Under the pieces are notes generated by a model. That model did not search any database, was not told the origin of the DNA, and was given only the letters and a program-made list of their open reading frames with translations. From Sympetrum striolatum (taxonomy: Eukaryota; Arthropoda; Insecta; Odonata; Libellulidae), in the NCBI GenBank assembly GCA_947579665.1, contig OX388350.1:34009393-34073392 (forward strand): DNA of 64,000 bases, in the 5' to 3' direction. Each line of letters opens with the position of its first letter. The stretch's first letter is position 1. Below, in pieces: positions 35,690 to 47,255 of this stretch. Both the position numbers and the translations under genes were made by a program.

Positions 35690-36000
35690 CTATCGACGAG
35701 CAGGCGTGAGCAATGTCTTCAATTTCTAATAAGGTGTTCCGAGTGAATAGGATTGCGTAAACATCCAATCCGTTGACCCGGTTACGTCAAGAGCTTCTAA
35801 TTTAGATGATAAATGACTGTTAAATGTCATACCTAGATATTTATAGTTCTATATTATGGTGTAGAACCTGTATCTCAATCCAAACGGAATTCTTGATTTA
35901 TTTATCTTTTACTTTTGTACTACATGACAAGGGATTATTTTCAGCACAATCTTATCAAATACGTATTTATTAGATATAATTTCATTCAAATTTATGGTGG
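35690..36000 (-). pseudogene. Decayed non-LTR reverse transcriptase fragment (palm/thumb region)
   Basis: The minus strand around 35860-35790 reads YKYLGMTFNSHLSSKLEALD. Known of non-LTR RTs: (Y/F)KYLG(V/M/I)T(F/L) lies downstream of the catalytic YADD motif, usually preceded by a K-T-K segment and a W-x-I strand. Upstream here, DKIVLKII and, in another frame, VWIEIQVLHHNIEL fit those places, so at least one frameshift separates them. Stops are frequent. Neither the catalytic motif nor an element end could be found. The match rests mainly on the YLG block. Confidence 0.4.
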
Positions 36001-36930
36001 AAAATCATAGTTGAGGTGATTGGAATTGAAGCACTATTTATAGTAGGCATGAATAAGAAACACATGGTGCTATTAGGGCGGGTTAGTGACTTTAATGGAG
36101 TATTATCGCAATGTATTTTACTGATTGTAATAAAGACTCACTTAAATTTTAAGTAGTAAATAATATTTATCGAGGAAAAATATTGTAATAATTTAACTGA
36201 TGGGGTAGCGTAATAAGTAGAAATGTTCTTTGATTATCTCTTGACTTTACATATTACTGAAGGATATATAAGGAAACAATGAAATAATCAAGGAGGAGGC
36301 ATGTGGGAAAAACTTAGCAATTCAAGGTGGAAGAAAATATAAAAACTGCAAAATAGGGGGAAACTGCGAAAGCACAAAGCTTAAACATACAAAAAATGAA
36401 TAACTAACATCACCGTGAATAATTAACATCGATATAAAAGTTTTAACTCTATGTTAGCCACAGGATTACTGCAGCTAGTAAAGAAAGGAATTTTCGATGA
36501 TTGATGGTTGATAAACGTAATCTAATCTTCTTATTGCATAAAATGGTAATTTTGAGGTGGACCCTGGTCAGTTAATGAAAGTGAAAATTATTGACTTGCT
36601 TTGCTGTCAATCTGTAACAGTCGTTTTGATAATCATTCTCAGATTTTATTTATGTTGTGTGATTTATGACAAAATTGGTGTAACTGATTAATTCATTGCT
36701 TCTAATATGGTTTATTTTCAAAGAGTTGCGTATTTTGAACCACTTTCCACCTATACATTTAATTCTACTAGTAAGGTTTACCTACAACAAACTAATAGTA
36801 ATCCTTATTTTTGGTACTGTTACACAATCTTCTTCGTACTACAAAAAACCCTTCATGCAACCAAATTCCCGAGTATGCTAAATATTTTCGTCATGCTGAA
36901 AAAATGTCCCATTATTCATAAAAAGGATTA
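36001..36930. other. AT-rich DNA, no gene seen
   Basis: Two overlapping plus ORFs at 36696-36931 are AT-driven and unrecognised. Confidence 0.5.
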
Positions 36931-36931
36931 G

Positions 36932-37480
36932 GTGCGGTTCTCCCTCGTAAAAATCAGAGTTAAAATCATATTTACCCGTTTAAGGGTCGCGTGGAACAAA
37001 CTTCGAAAAGTAATGCGGTTAGGTGAATACCTGTACAGCTTGCTTTCCCTCGTCCTGTTATTCTTCTCGTTCCTGCACATCCGTCTTACGTCAGCCCTGT
37101 CTCCTTACTGCCATAACCCACTGTCTCCCAAAACAAATATGCTGAAGCTTGAAAAATTCAGGGACCAAAGCCGCCGCAAGAAAACTGCACTTGCAGCTGC
37201 TGTCCCTCGCAGTTCCACCGCGAAATAAACAAACCTCCTACGCCAAACCTCCCCTCAGAAATCATCTTCGCGTTTCACCTTGCCGGCGGGAAGGGCACAA
37301 TGCAGGGCATTTAATACTTTAAAAAGCCTCTAGGTGCACGGTCTGAGAAATGTTAGCATTCCTGCCAGGCAGATGGCATTCCCACGGTTTTGCTCTTGAA
37401 CGCGTTTTATGATAACCTCGAGGCGATTTCCTCGACGTGGAGGAATTGCGAGAGATAGTACAAAGCGCGAGTTTTCTTAC
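36932..37480. other. GC-richer patch with a 98-aa plus ORF
   Basis: The plus ORF at 36932-37228 has a hydrophobic stretch at residues about 33-50 (YLYSLLSLVLLFFSFLHI) and a basic C-terminus, so it could encode a single-pass membrane peptide. I recognise no family, and there is no poly(A) signal or splice evidence. CpG words continue to about 37480. Confidence 0.15.
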
Positions 37481-40400
37481 GTAGCATTTAAGTGAGTGCG
37501 TGAGAATTGGAGTGATCGGCTTATCGTGGCCTTGCAGTCAACGTTTCTGCGCTTGCATGCACCCTGGTGTGCATTCTATACAGTTCTTTTTTCATAATAC
37601 TCGACGTTATTTCGAAGCAATGATCATATCACTTTCATCTGCTAAAAACATAAATATACGTATTACGTCTGACCCTGAGACTGATGTATAATTAGGCGCA
37701 AGAGGAGTTAGTTAAGGACGTCATACATTTGAAGGGCTTAAATAAACTCTCCCTTGATTCTCTCAGTAACATTCTTGTAAACAATTTTATAGAGCTACTG
37801 CACGTTTCCTAATTTTTAGTTTTTATAAAAAGGCTGATATATATTTAGTTATTCTTCATAACACGGGATATTCTGTTCAAGTCCCTTTGCAATGTATATT
37901 AGCATACATCATATAGAGTCGGATATTTTGCTAGACATAGATAAAAATGCATTATCGTTTTAAGTCCATCCATTACACGTTGTAATTGATAGACGTGAGA
38001 CGTAAAATTCGGTATTCTTTCAATCGCTGCAGCAGTGAAGCAATGGAAATTTCTATGGAATGATACATATCTTCTACGCATTCTATAACAAAATGACAAA
38101 TTGTTATTTTGATGATTCGTATTGCAGACCTCGACCTTATCTTTGCGCTTCCAACAGCTTATTAAATCCACCCTTGATCCGACCACATTACGCGTACACT
38201 TAGTATTAAATAGTACTCATAAGTAGTAAATTATGTAATTATACTAATAATAATCTCCATATGATATCAAAAGACAGCATAAGTGAGAGAAAAGAGGGCC
38301 AGAGTACTTGAGTTGTGATTAGAGATACCAATATATAAACTTCAGTAAGACAGGCATAAATGGACGAATTCATAACGATGTTCCTTACAGGAGAACATCT
38401 ACTAGTGTTGGTAAACTAATAATGACGAAATTAAAATATTAACGTTCATTTCATCATATGGGAAAAAATAGTTTTCTCGATCACTAAATTCTTTCAAGGC
38501 TCTTTCTATAATAATTAATCAAATTGATTAATTAATTAATTAAATGATTAATTTTTCCCCGGTTAAATTATAATCCTTTGAAATGATTGAAATTTATAAA
38601 TTGACATTCACAAAGGTGGCCAAGATATTGTGGAAATAGAACTTCATAAGGAAGAAAAGATTTCTACTTTTCCCAAAGGGCAAAGTAGACATCTCTTTTT
38701 CTTCGTTATGAAATAACAAATTGTAATGGGGTAATCATTGGCTACTAAGCTACTTGTGTCATCGTATAGGGAAATGAGGGGAATTTAGACCCATTCACAT
38801 ATCATTAAAATATTTAATTAAAGGAGAACCGAGAATAATCAAAACGTGGCTTATTTTTGGCTGAATGCATGTTTATCTTGAGATTTCGAACTTTTAGAGG
38901 AATCAGCTTACGAAGAAAAAAAGCAGATTTCAGCAAACGAAGGTGATTCTGAATTATCTTCGTTAGCCGAGATATCATTGTGCCCACACTGAATTTCTAT
39001 AAGAAGATCTACACTTCCAGAATTTTGATTAGCCGGAAAAATATCACGAGCAGCAAAATGAAATCAGTGGGCCACGAACTCCATCGGTCTAACGACATTA
39101 CAGCTGCTGATCTAAGCAGTCACACCTCGGTAATGCGCAAGCCACACCCCGCAGCGATAAAACAGAAACTCAGCACGGTTCATAAGACACCCAGTGTTAA
39201 ATCACTCCTGTTGTTTACCGGCGTGATCGCAGTGTTTCTCTGAGGCAATGCGGAGTATGCGTTTTCGCTATCCCGTGATGAATCACGATTCATTTGTCTC
39301 GAGCATCACGTGGGATTAAAAAGAGACGAGTTTGACGTTTCCTCATTGTGCAGAGACGGTCTCCATAGAGAATATGATGAGCTCGAAGTGGTGGATCATT
39401 ATCTGTGCAGACGTTTAATGCCGAGGAGGCAAAGTCTAGACCTGTTTTGTGTGCTGTAGACTCTGCGCGTTTTCTTAGAGGTGGAATATGTAGGACAAAG
39501 GTTTAGATTACTTGGGCAAAACGTAAGCGATTAGTAATTTTAGTTGGAAGAAGTTCAGCTTCTACGTCATCGCGTTATCTTACATCGTTAAAATTGCTGT
39601 GAGTAGTTAATCTCGGCGAATTCAAAGGGCAACGGAGAAAATACCATTACCATTGTCTCCGATCTTTCTTTTAAGTCTTGGAAAAAATTTGAACACACAC
39701 ACTTCTAACTTTACGTCATTATGGTGGATCATTATTCCTTAGGACGAAGACATTGTATTCTATTTAAAGCATTTTAAGGAAATTTAATCGGTTCAAAACC
39801 TCTATTTGAGTTCTATTCAAAACCCTCACTTCCTGACATTTCATCGTTTCAAATTCATCGATATGATCCGTTACGATTCGATAGCATTAATGTAATTGAA
39901 GGGAGACATTATTTCGAGTTTTGCATTTATAGCTAGCGTCGAAAAATATTTTTTTAAAAAGTTTCCAGAAGTGGAAACAATAAGGCAAAGTAAAAATATT
40001 TGCCTATTTTTTTATAATTTATTCAAAGCGAACTCACAATTTGATATGCCTCTTTCCTTAGTTTCCTTCTTTTTATCTTTGATTTTTGTGAACGGCTGAA
40101 TATTTATGAATCTTACGCTAGAATCCATGTCTGGATATTTTGTTTTATTTTCTAAAATAACCTGATTTCCTCCGAGCAGGGTAAAATTTATTCCCTTCTC
40201 TAGGTTGCATAATGTATTTTCAAATATTATTGTTAGAAAAGTTAATTGGCCTAGGTTTAATATTACTTTTTAGAATTCTTGGAGGAAGGGAGATTTTTGA
40301 ACGTAGTAAAGAGAAACAGTGACACGCCCAGAAATTTCGTTTACTTCACGAAACCATCGAAACAATTGTAGTTATGGATTTTGCTGCCTGACATAAATCT

Positions 40401-41289
40401 CAAAATTCGAAAAAAATCGTTTACGGTATATATACACATACACTGTTGATATGTATTTAATCTCAGCGAATAAATACAATTTACCATACTCGGACAAACA
40501 ATTATCTTCTCACGAAATAATTAAAAGAAGTTCGGTAAACATTTTAAAGAATGAGATAACGATCTTCCCTTTACGAGAATAAATATTATTCATTCCTACA
40601 GATTTCTCAGCGATGGAATTCTCAGAAAGGAAAAGCTGAGAATAATACAAAGCTTCTCATTACGAATAAGGTATTAATAAGTATGCAGGCTCAGGCAATT
40701 TCCATTTGTTTTTTTTCTGCCTGGAGAAGCGATAAAACAAACAATACTCCTTTCGCTCTCTCCCTCTTGATAAGGATTGCATGTTTAAAATGCTACACCA
40801 ACAATACTTTTCCTTCTGCATCGGAGATTTTTTTCTGTCAAAAGAAAAACTATCCCTGGAATGTTTCATCATTGTGATTTCTTAACTTTAACCTTCTTCG
40901 AATAAAATATAACATCGATGGAATTTTAGAAATCCCTCCTTACTATAGAAGCGAGTTTTTAATTCTTTATGATTAACAGCTCCGAATAATATATGAAAAT
41001 GCTTTTAATTACTGATTTTGAAGAAGTTTATAGTATCTACTTCTAACAATTAGAAGATTGGGCATTAAAATTTAACAACCAATATCTATAGCATTGATTT
41101 ATCCGTCCATCGGATTTCAAGCACTTCATGAACTGTAGACAAAGAATTCCATTTCCAGAACGTATACACATCGTTAAAATAAGAATATATAAAGAATATG
41201 ATTAAGAAAAAAATTTCGTAGGTCAGCTATGGATTACTGGAAATGAATACTCTCGGTACTTTTCTAAAGACCGATTTTAATGAGACATG
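37481..41289. other. No gene seen; GC-richer block at about 39000-39480
   Basis: ORFs of 60-95 aa on both strands (minus 37899-38186, plus 38980-39243, plus 39896-40099) have no motifs. ATTAATTAATTAATTAA occurs at about 38527-38543. I identified no mobile element. Confidence 0.45.
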
Positions 41290-41335
41290 TTTTGCTAGCG
41301 AGCTTTCATCCTCAGACTTGACGCGTTAAAATGAG
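41290..41335 (-). repeat. CTGAGGATGAAAGC motif locus
   Basis: The minus strand reads CTGAGGATGAAAGCTCGCTA, GCAAAACATGTC, then ATTAAAA. The order matches the other GATG-hairpin-AAAC loci. Confidence 0.45.
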
Positions 41336-41861
41336 TGATTGGAAGTTTATGAATTGTTAAATTTCCATATTGTAATAGCCTAACAAGAAGTAAATTTCAT
41401 CCAAATATATCTATAAATTTAATTACGTCATTGTAGATTGGAGATATTTCTTTCCAAACAGGATATATTGAAGGAAATTATTTATAAAGAGGATATATCG
41501 AAGGCATTTATTTCCGCGACTGATGATATTTATTTCTCCGGAATTGGCCAAGATAAGTAATACATACCATATTACTTGTTAATAAATCCGTGGATATCAT
41601 TGAATATATTTTTGGTTTTATGAATTTAATAACGGGCAGGGATTAAATGGAAGATGCGACCTCCTCAACTTTGCTGAATAAAAGCGTTTGCAAACATATG
41701 TATAATCAAGTTTAAGAGCAGAAAATTGAAATTAACTAATAGGAAAAATAATATACTAGTATCAATGATATATTAAAGGAAGATTTAGTTGATTCCTATT
41801 TACTTGTCTATATTTTGATACTGATTCAACAATGGCGGATCCCAGAAAACAACGGAGAAAA

Positions 41862-41925
41862 AATCAAATCTCTGCACTGGGATTCAAACCCAAGGCCTTA
41901 AAAAAGCGTTCTCAATCCGTTTGCG
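41862..41925 (-). mobile_element. tRNA-like SINE fragment
   Basis: The minus strand has CCTTGGGTTTGAATCCCAGTG, a good T-arm and B box, after a degenerate anticodon region, and then GATTTTTTCTCCG. Acceptor ends do not pair. It is probably a remnant of a second SINE type like that at 12.83 kb. Confidence 0.4.
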
Positions 41926-42619
41926 ATCGATAACTTATTACGGGATGCGGACTAAAAGAATGGCAAACGCCGCTTTCCGAGTTTTTCCCTTCCCAAAGAA
42001 AGGAAATGGAATCTTAATTCCTCTTGTAAACTGGCAGCTGTTGGATGCTTGTTTTTCCCTTTTCCGGTTCGCAGAAGAAAAAAGGGGAAGGACTCTCACT
42101 CCCACCTGTTCCTCTTTGCATTCTTCCTGCCTCCATTATCTCCTCTTTCGCTTAAACTCTTTTCAAACTTTTCGCCACGCATCGGCCTAAGGCTGTTTTC
42201 TGCGCATTTGCATGTCCCAACTCTCGCAATCCATGCGTAATGTACTGAATCGATCTTTTATTTTAGCTCGTTTCGTTTTCTTCTTATGGAAAAAGCTGAC
42301 AAACGTGCTTGCGTAAGTATCAATACAAATGATACACATTTATCTATGATATTTAATACAGTAATCTGAAATTATTAATATTTATATCTTCTATGCTTGT
42401 AATTTACTATGTATCGGTAACCTCGAAACTTCTGTCTAGCCAAATTAATTTGACTCAGGGGGACCTTAACATTATATTTTCCTTTTGTATTTAGGACTGT
42501 TTGAGATTTAAATTAATTGATTACATTTTGAAAAAAGAACTAATTTTTAGCGTAACCTCCATAGTTTGTTAATATAAAAAGGAAAGGCAGAAGATGAGGA
42601 CAAATCTTACATAAATTGT

Positions 42620-42622
<3 letters not shown>
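41926..42622. other. Pyrimidine-rich patch then AT-rich DNA, no gene seen
   Basis: The plus ORF at 41921-42190 (89 aa) comes from a CT-rich stretch and is Phe/Ser/Leu-biased. Not recognised. Confidence 0.45.
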
Positions 42623-42689
<67 letters not shown>

Positions 42690-42698
42690 TATATATAG
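42623..42698. repeat. (AT)n microsatellite
   Basis: An uninterrupted (AT)n run extends from 42623 to about 42685, followed by an imperfect ATTATATATATAGA end. Confidence 0.95.
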
Positions 42699-42917
42699 AT
42701 TCGTCACAAACTAACCAGACAGTAATAAAGAAATCCTGAAACTTAGAAAAGATATTCAATTTACGAATGAAAAAATATTGTGTGAAATTGAGTTTTTCTC
42801 ACGAGTTTCTACGGCAGTTGTATAAATAGTTGACATCGACAGAATTAAAAGAAAAAATCAGCCGAGGAGGCTTATATATTGTATAAATTAAACTTCTGAA
42901 GGGAGAAAATATATACA

Positions 42918-42990
42918 CTTATCCATTCAATTTTTATTCAAGGCTACCGGTTTCATCGAGTGGATAGTGTCATAAGGTCTCTTGACCTGA
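42918..42990 (-). repeat. GATGAAACCGGT...AATAAA motif locus
   Basis: The minus strand reads GGTCAAGAGACC (6-bp arms), then TATCCACTCGATGAAACCGG, then CCTTGAATAAAAATTG. It carries the GAAACCGGT and AATAAA parts of the motif family, while the first half is diverged. Confidence 0.5.
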
Positions 42991-43002
42991 TTCAGCTCAA
43001 AT

Positions 43003-43275
43003 TTAATCAATAAATTCGTGTGATAAAGGTATAAATCGAGGAAGAAGTTGCGTATAACCTTGCTTCATAACGTTACAGAGGTAAAAGCTTTGGTTGAATC
43101 TTACATTTTTTCCACGGAGACATTTATAGTAGCATTTAGATTCATATTTTTCCACAAGGATCTCTCCTAATCCGCCGATATGCTTTCCATTTAGAACGAA
43201 ACCGTAATTGCGTTCGTTTGGAACGGATTTTCCTTCCCAGTATCGCGGATCATACCTAAGATAGGCAATGAACAC
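43003..43275 (-). other. 90-aa minus ORF followed by an AATAAA signal
   Basis: ATG at 43275 opens a frame starting MFIAYLRYDPRYWEGKSVPN and ending near 43003. It includes five Cys (KCYYKCLRG and FYLCN among the contexts). On the same strand AATAAA lies at about 42938, within the preceding motif locus, so ORF and poly(A)-like signal are co-oriented. I recognise no family. It could be the last part of an unknown gene or mobile-element ORF, or chance in AT-rich DNA. Confidence 0.2.
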
Positions 43276-43581
43276 ATGAGTTCATAAATCCAGAATGGCG
43301 TCATTACCTCAAGTCGCGCGCATTCTTGTTTGTGGAACTTGCGTGAGTCAACGTACCGTGTTTGTTTATTAATTACACGGATAAGGCTGGATATATTTTC
43401 AGGATGCTATGTTATTACTGTGATATTTAAGGAGATGAACAGCATCCATCCATTAAGATCAGCATTATCGTGAATCATTATTAGCATATTCTACAGTAAG
43501 CAAATTTGAGAATCTATGTTTGAAATTATTGTATTTTGTTACAGTAATGGGTAGTTTTTATTCATTTCCTGTCATCAATTT

Positions 43582-43764
43582 TTACAAGGAAAATAAGCGT
43601 CCCATCCAATAGTAGTTCCCAAGACTACGCGGATATAACTGAAAAGGCAATTCTAATGAATATTTGCTTTTAATTTCTCGACTAAACCTGATATGGTTGA
43701 TTCCCAAAACAATTTCAAGAATTGCTTGTGTACGTTTGAGATTATTTACTTTATAAAGGTCCAA
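43582..43764 (-). pseudogene. Possible RTE-type reverse transcriptase C-terminal fragment
   Basis: The 60-aa minus frame reads LKRTQAILEIVLGIN, then IRFSREIKSKY, and ends NYYWMGRLF. Known of insect RTE-type endonuclease/RT proteins: a (V/L)-xx-(T/A)QR-xx-E-xxxLGI-xxxxxIR-xxxI-xxx(T/Y) block is followed about 20 residues later by KWxW(A/M)GH. The spacing and key positions (TQ, E, LGI, IR, EI, W-x-G) fit, but the usual RMLGIS core and DR-rich end are not intact. It would be the region just upstream of the piece preserved at 9.9 kb, from another copy. Confidence 0.4.
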
Positions 43765-44089
43765 TAGCTAAGATTGGGAAAGGAGCGAGTATTTTAGAAG
43801 GACAAATCATTAGTAATAGAAGTTACTTGACAATCACCATTATGATTATTTTGTTTCCTAAACTTGAAAATATGGTCAAAGGAGGAATACACGAAACTGA
43901 TTACCGGTGAACTTTGTTGTTACTTGGAGTTTGATGTGGTTACGGCGATGTGATGCGATTTATCATTTCGAAATCATGATGTCATAAGCCTTGAAAATGT
44001 ATATAGAAAAATAAAAAAAGTGAAAATAGTAATGAAGGGATATCAATGAAAAGTAGCCGATAAGAATATATTTTAAAGACACCAGATTG
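43765..44089. other. AT-rich DNA, no gene seen
   Basis: Nothing recognisable. Confidence 0.6.
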
Positions 44090-44540
44090 GAGACAGCAAA
44101 CTGAAATGAAACAAACGTGAAACCACGATCGTGGGAAAGACAAAAGCGAACCGAAACGAAATGTTAACTACGCGGCGAATGTTGAAGGAAATAGGACAAG
44201 ACCGATTTCGAGGATATCGTCCGTAACTTTTTTTTCTGTCGCCGGACGTTGGATTAAAGTTACGCAACGATTACGTACAAGTTATCAGCGATCGGGGAGT
44301 GTGAAAAGGAGCGAGAGAAGATTCGAGCCAAGGACTCCTTGGAAAGGATGCCGACAGGACGGCGCTGCGGTGTCATTGAACGAGAATCTCAAAGAGGTTA
44401 ACGAACATTCCTCTAAACACTGCGCGGATTACGAAGAAGTCGAAGCGATACACAAGGCCCTGCAGGATGACTCTCACCCACTTACAATAGCTGCATTCAC
44501 GGCTTTCAAGGCGATGATGGATCTCACTCTTACTTAATCT
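44090..44540 (+). other. GC/CpG-rich patch with a 78-aa ORF
   Basis: The plus ORF at 44301-44537 has an amphipathic, protein-like second half (DYEEVEAIHKALQDD, then TIAAFTAFKAMMDLTLT). That is unusual among the ORFs here, but I match it to no family. A CpG-rich sequence precedes it. AATAAA is absent in the next 100 bp. It could be a real small ORF or a terminal exon. Confidence 0.2.
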
Positions 44541-44689
44541 GACTATTATTGCAATTTTACTGTAATTGATATTGTTTTTTTTTGTAATTTTTCATAGCAT
44601 TGCTTTTGTAATTTCCATGTTATACGCAGCTTTCTTTTACATCTTTTAGCTTGGACTATTAGTAGGTTTGCGCAGGTTCTTCACCACCC

Positions 44690-45090
44690 CCGTCATTGTG
44701 AGTGATTTCCAGCAGTGTATCGTTTTCCTAAGATATTACCAAGGGTTTTTTTAATTCCACTGCTAAAAATTCCTTTCAATCTCTAATCACTAAAAATTTC
44801 CTTATGTTTTTAATATCATTGACGAGAGATCAATATAGAATAGAATCAATCTGGCAAGCTCTAACTGTGTGGAACTCCATCCTAGTAAACGGGTGGGAAA
44901 TAACTTAATTTTGTTAAGTTGTTTCCCACACATTTACTAATATAGAAGTTTTTTGTGGGTGTTTTCCTGCAATGGCTCTATTTTCCTAAACTATTATTAA
45001 TCCACTCCATCTTAAGTTTTCCTCTCTATCTCTACTCTCACACTAATTATGTTTTTAATATCCTTGATGAAAGGTTAGATGGTTAAAGGG
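44690..45090 (+). repeat. Diverged two-copy tandem duplication (offset about 246 bp)
   Basis: 44697-44830 (GTGAGTGATTTCC, GTTTTCCTAA, TAATTCCACTGC, TTATGTTTTTAATATCATTGA) recurs at about 44956-45075 (GTGGGTGTTTTCC, ATTTTCCTAA, TAATCCACTCC, TTATGTTTTTAATATCCTTGA). The hairpin at 44883-44939 lies between the two units. Confidence 0.65.
44883..44939. repeat. 26-bp-arm hairpin, loop of five
   Basis: The arms at 44883-44908 and 44914-44939 pair at 23 of 26 positions (core GTGGGAAA/TTTCCCAC and AACTTAA/TTAAGTT). The loop is TTTTG. Confidence 0.85.
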
Positions 45091-47198
45091 GCTTATCAGT
45101 CTCAATATCTCCTTAATAAATACCTTAGAGATTCAGGAGACAAATATCTAGAGTGATAAATCTGGGGCTTATTTTGCTACTCTTAATTTCGCTACTATTT
45201 AATTGCTGAGGAAGAATGAAACAAAAAGGAAATACATTACTTCAAAACTCTCCGTCTATTTTCACAGCTATTGTAAAGGAAAATAATTTCAATATAAAGG
45301 CTGAATTTTATGTGCAACGCGGTCGACAAGTTTACTCGCTAATTTTACGATCATTCGGGGAGACTTACGATTTGAGAATGAAAGCATAGGTTGTAGGTGT
45401 CTCAACATGGCAGCCTTTCATGTTTGGATTACGAGTAAACTCCTCGAATTATATGGAGCGTAGTATATACTACGTTAATTCTCCCTTGGCATAAAATTTT
45501 TACACCAATAAAATTTGTTTCCAGCCGGCAACTACGAAATAAAATCACTGCAAAATTGCCATTTAATTTCTGGGAAACTTGCATCACCCTTTCTTACAGC
45601 AAAATATTTTTTCTCTTAGATCTTTCACCCCTTTCTAACCCAAGGACACGTTCACCCTTTTCTTCATCGTATTATCTCACATTTACGACCTTCCTTAGAT
45701 TTTCTTTTCTGATCATTCTAAATCAAGGTTATGCAAACTTTTGCCTCCAGTTTAGGGGCAGATATTCCATTAGGAGCACCAGGCGCAAGCAGAGGTTCTC
45801 GCCGTTATGGCGGCACTATAAAGGACCTTTAGTCGATTTTTAAACCAATAATCTCTTGGTTGGGCCTCTGATTGCTGTAATTTGCCCCTGTTCCAGTGGG
45901 TCACATTTTTATAAAATCATTTAAATAATAACAGCGATCATTGTAATCATTTATATAAATGCTGCGAAGGCAATATATTTTAGAAAAAATACACAATATA
46001 TATATGATATTAAAAAAATATATAAAAATACATAATAAATATTTATAATATATTTAAAAAATAGTGTTCGGAGACGTAGAATAAGATCTCACCAAAATTT
46101 ATCGTTTTCCCGAGCTGTAATAATAGTTTTTGGGAAATCGAAAGACGGAAAATTATCCTGATATTGTCAACGATCTTATCTTATAAGAGTAAGTGTAGTT
46201 ATATGTCCTTAAATGTACTCTTTCTGCACTGGAACCTAAATTTCTTCCCTTAAAAATCTTGGCGCAGTGAGCGAGGAGCTTGGGGAACAATTTCATTAGG
46301 AGAATTCAGCTGCAGAAAAGAGGCATCAATACAAATGGAATCCTAATATGCTGGCCGCTTATAGTTGGATCATGAGAAGGAATGCTCCACACGCGAAATA
46401 TAGCAGATAATCGTCATTTCTTACCTTTTAGATGAGTCACAATATTTGAATAACTTGAAGTTAAGAATGCAGAAAGTATTAAGATTGTTGAAAATATAAA
46501 TGCCTGTCTCTCGGAGTGTTGTAAAAAACCGACATCATATTAGCATTTAGGAGAAAAAATACTATCCGAATGGCATATTTTTCTTGGTGAGGCAAAAAAT
46601 TTCTTTTGTTTGTCAATCGGTGTAGTAAAACTCAAGAGCAGAAAATTGAACGGAATTGAAGGAAAAAAAGTCACCGGCTTTCAGGGAGTTTGCTTATGAG
46701 CCTCAAATATGAACACCCCGTTCTCTTCGATGGCCCGGGACGGATCTCGCTCCCAAAACGAAGCCCTGACGAATAAATAAGAGGTGAGAGCAGATAGGGA
46801 AACACAATGTGATTGGGCGTGTCACTCATCAAGGAAAACATTGCCTTACGGTTGCACTGAGTCACCGTCTCAATGCTAAGCGTCCTACGCACTGTACCAC
46901 GCGCAAATCCAAATCCGGATTGCGTTGAACAAAACACTCCGGGACTCATGTTTTGCTAATGACTCTCGCAATTGAGGAAGATGATGAGGCTAAAAATGAG
47001 GAAATTAAAACGCAAACAGACTCCTGGAATATGCAGCAGATGGTGCCATCATCTACACAGAGAAATTACTGAGTTATCAGTCATTTTTACGCAATGACCA
47101 TGCAAGCTATTGGCGTAAAAAACACCTATATCACTAACCCCTTATTGCTATTTACTTCCCTAATGCTACACGGGAAGAAATGCTAGGAGTAGCTGCTA
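45091..47198. other. No gene seen
   Basis: The 95-aa plus ORF at 45556-45843 and the 92-aa minus ORF at 46671-46949 are not recognised. 45970-46065 is almost pure AT. 46660-46960 is GC-richer. Confidence 0.45.
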
Positions 47199-47255
47199 TT
47201 ATTTCCTTATAACTCTTTCCTTATATAGTAGTCCAGGCGATTATTTCCTTATAAC
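47199..47255. repeat. Short direct duplication TTATTTCCTTATAAC
   Basis: The 15-mer recurs with a 42-bp offset (47199 and 47241), followed in both cases by a TTCC(T/C)-like string. Confidence 0.7.

Noticed and set aside
42623..42698. Origin-like or regulatory AT tract
   Set aside because: A pure (AT)n microsatellite explains it; there is no additional signal.
44860..44900. RT C-terminal WNS motif near the 44.9-kb hairpin
   Set aside because: A few residues (LWNSI) fit by chance; no neighbouring conserved positions on either side.
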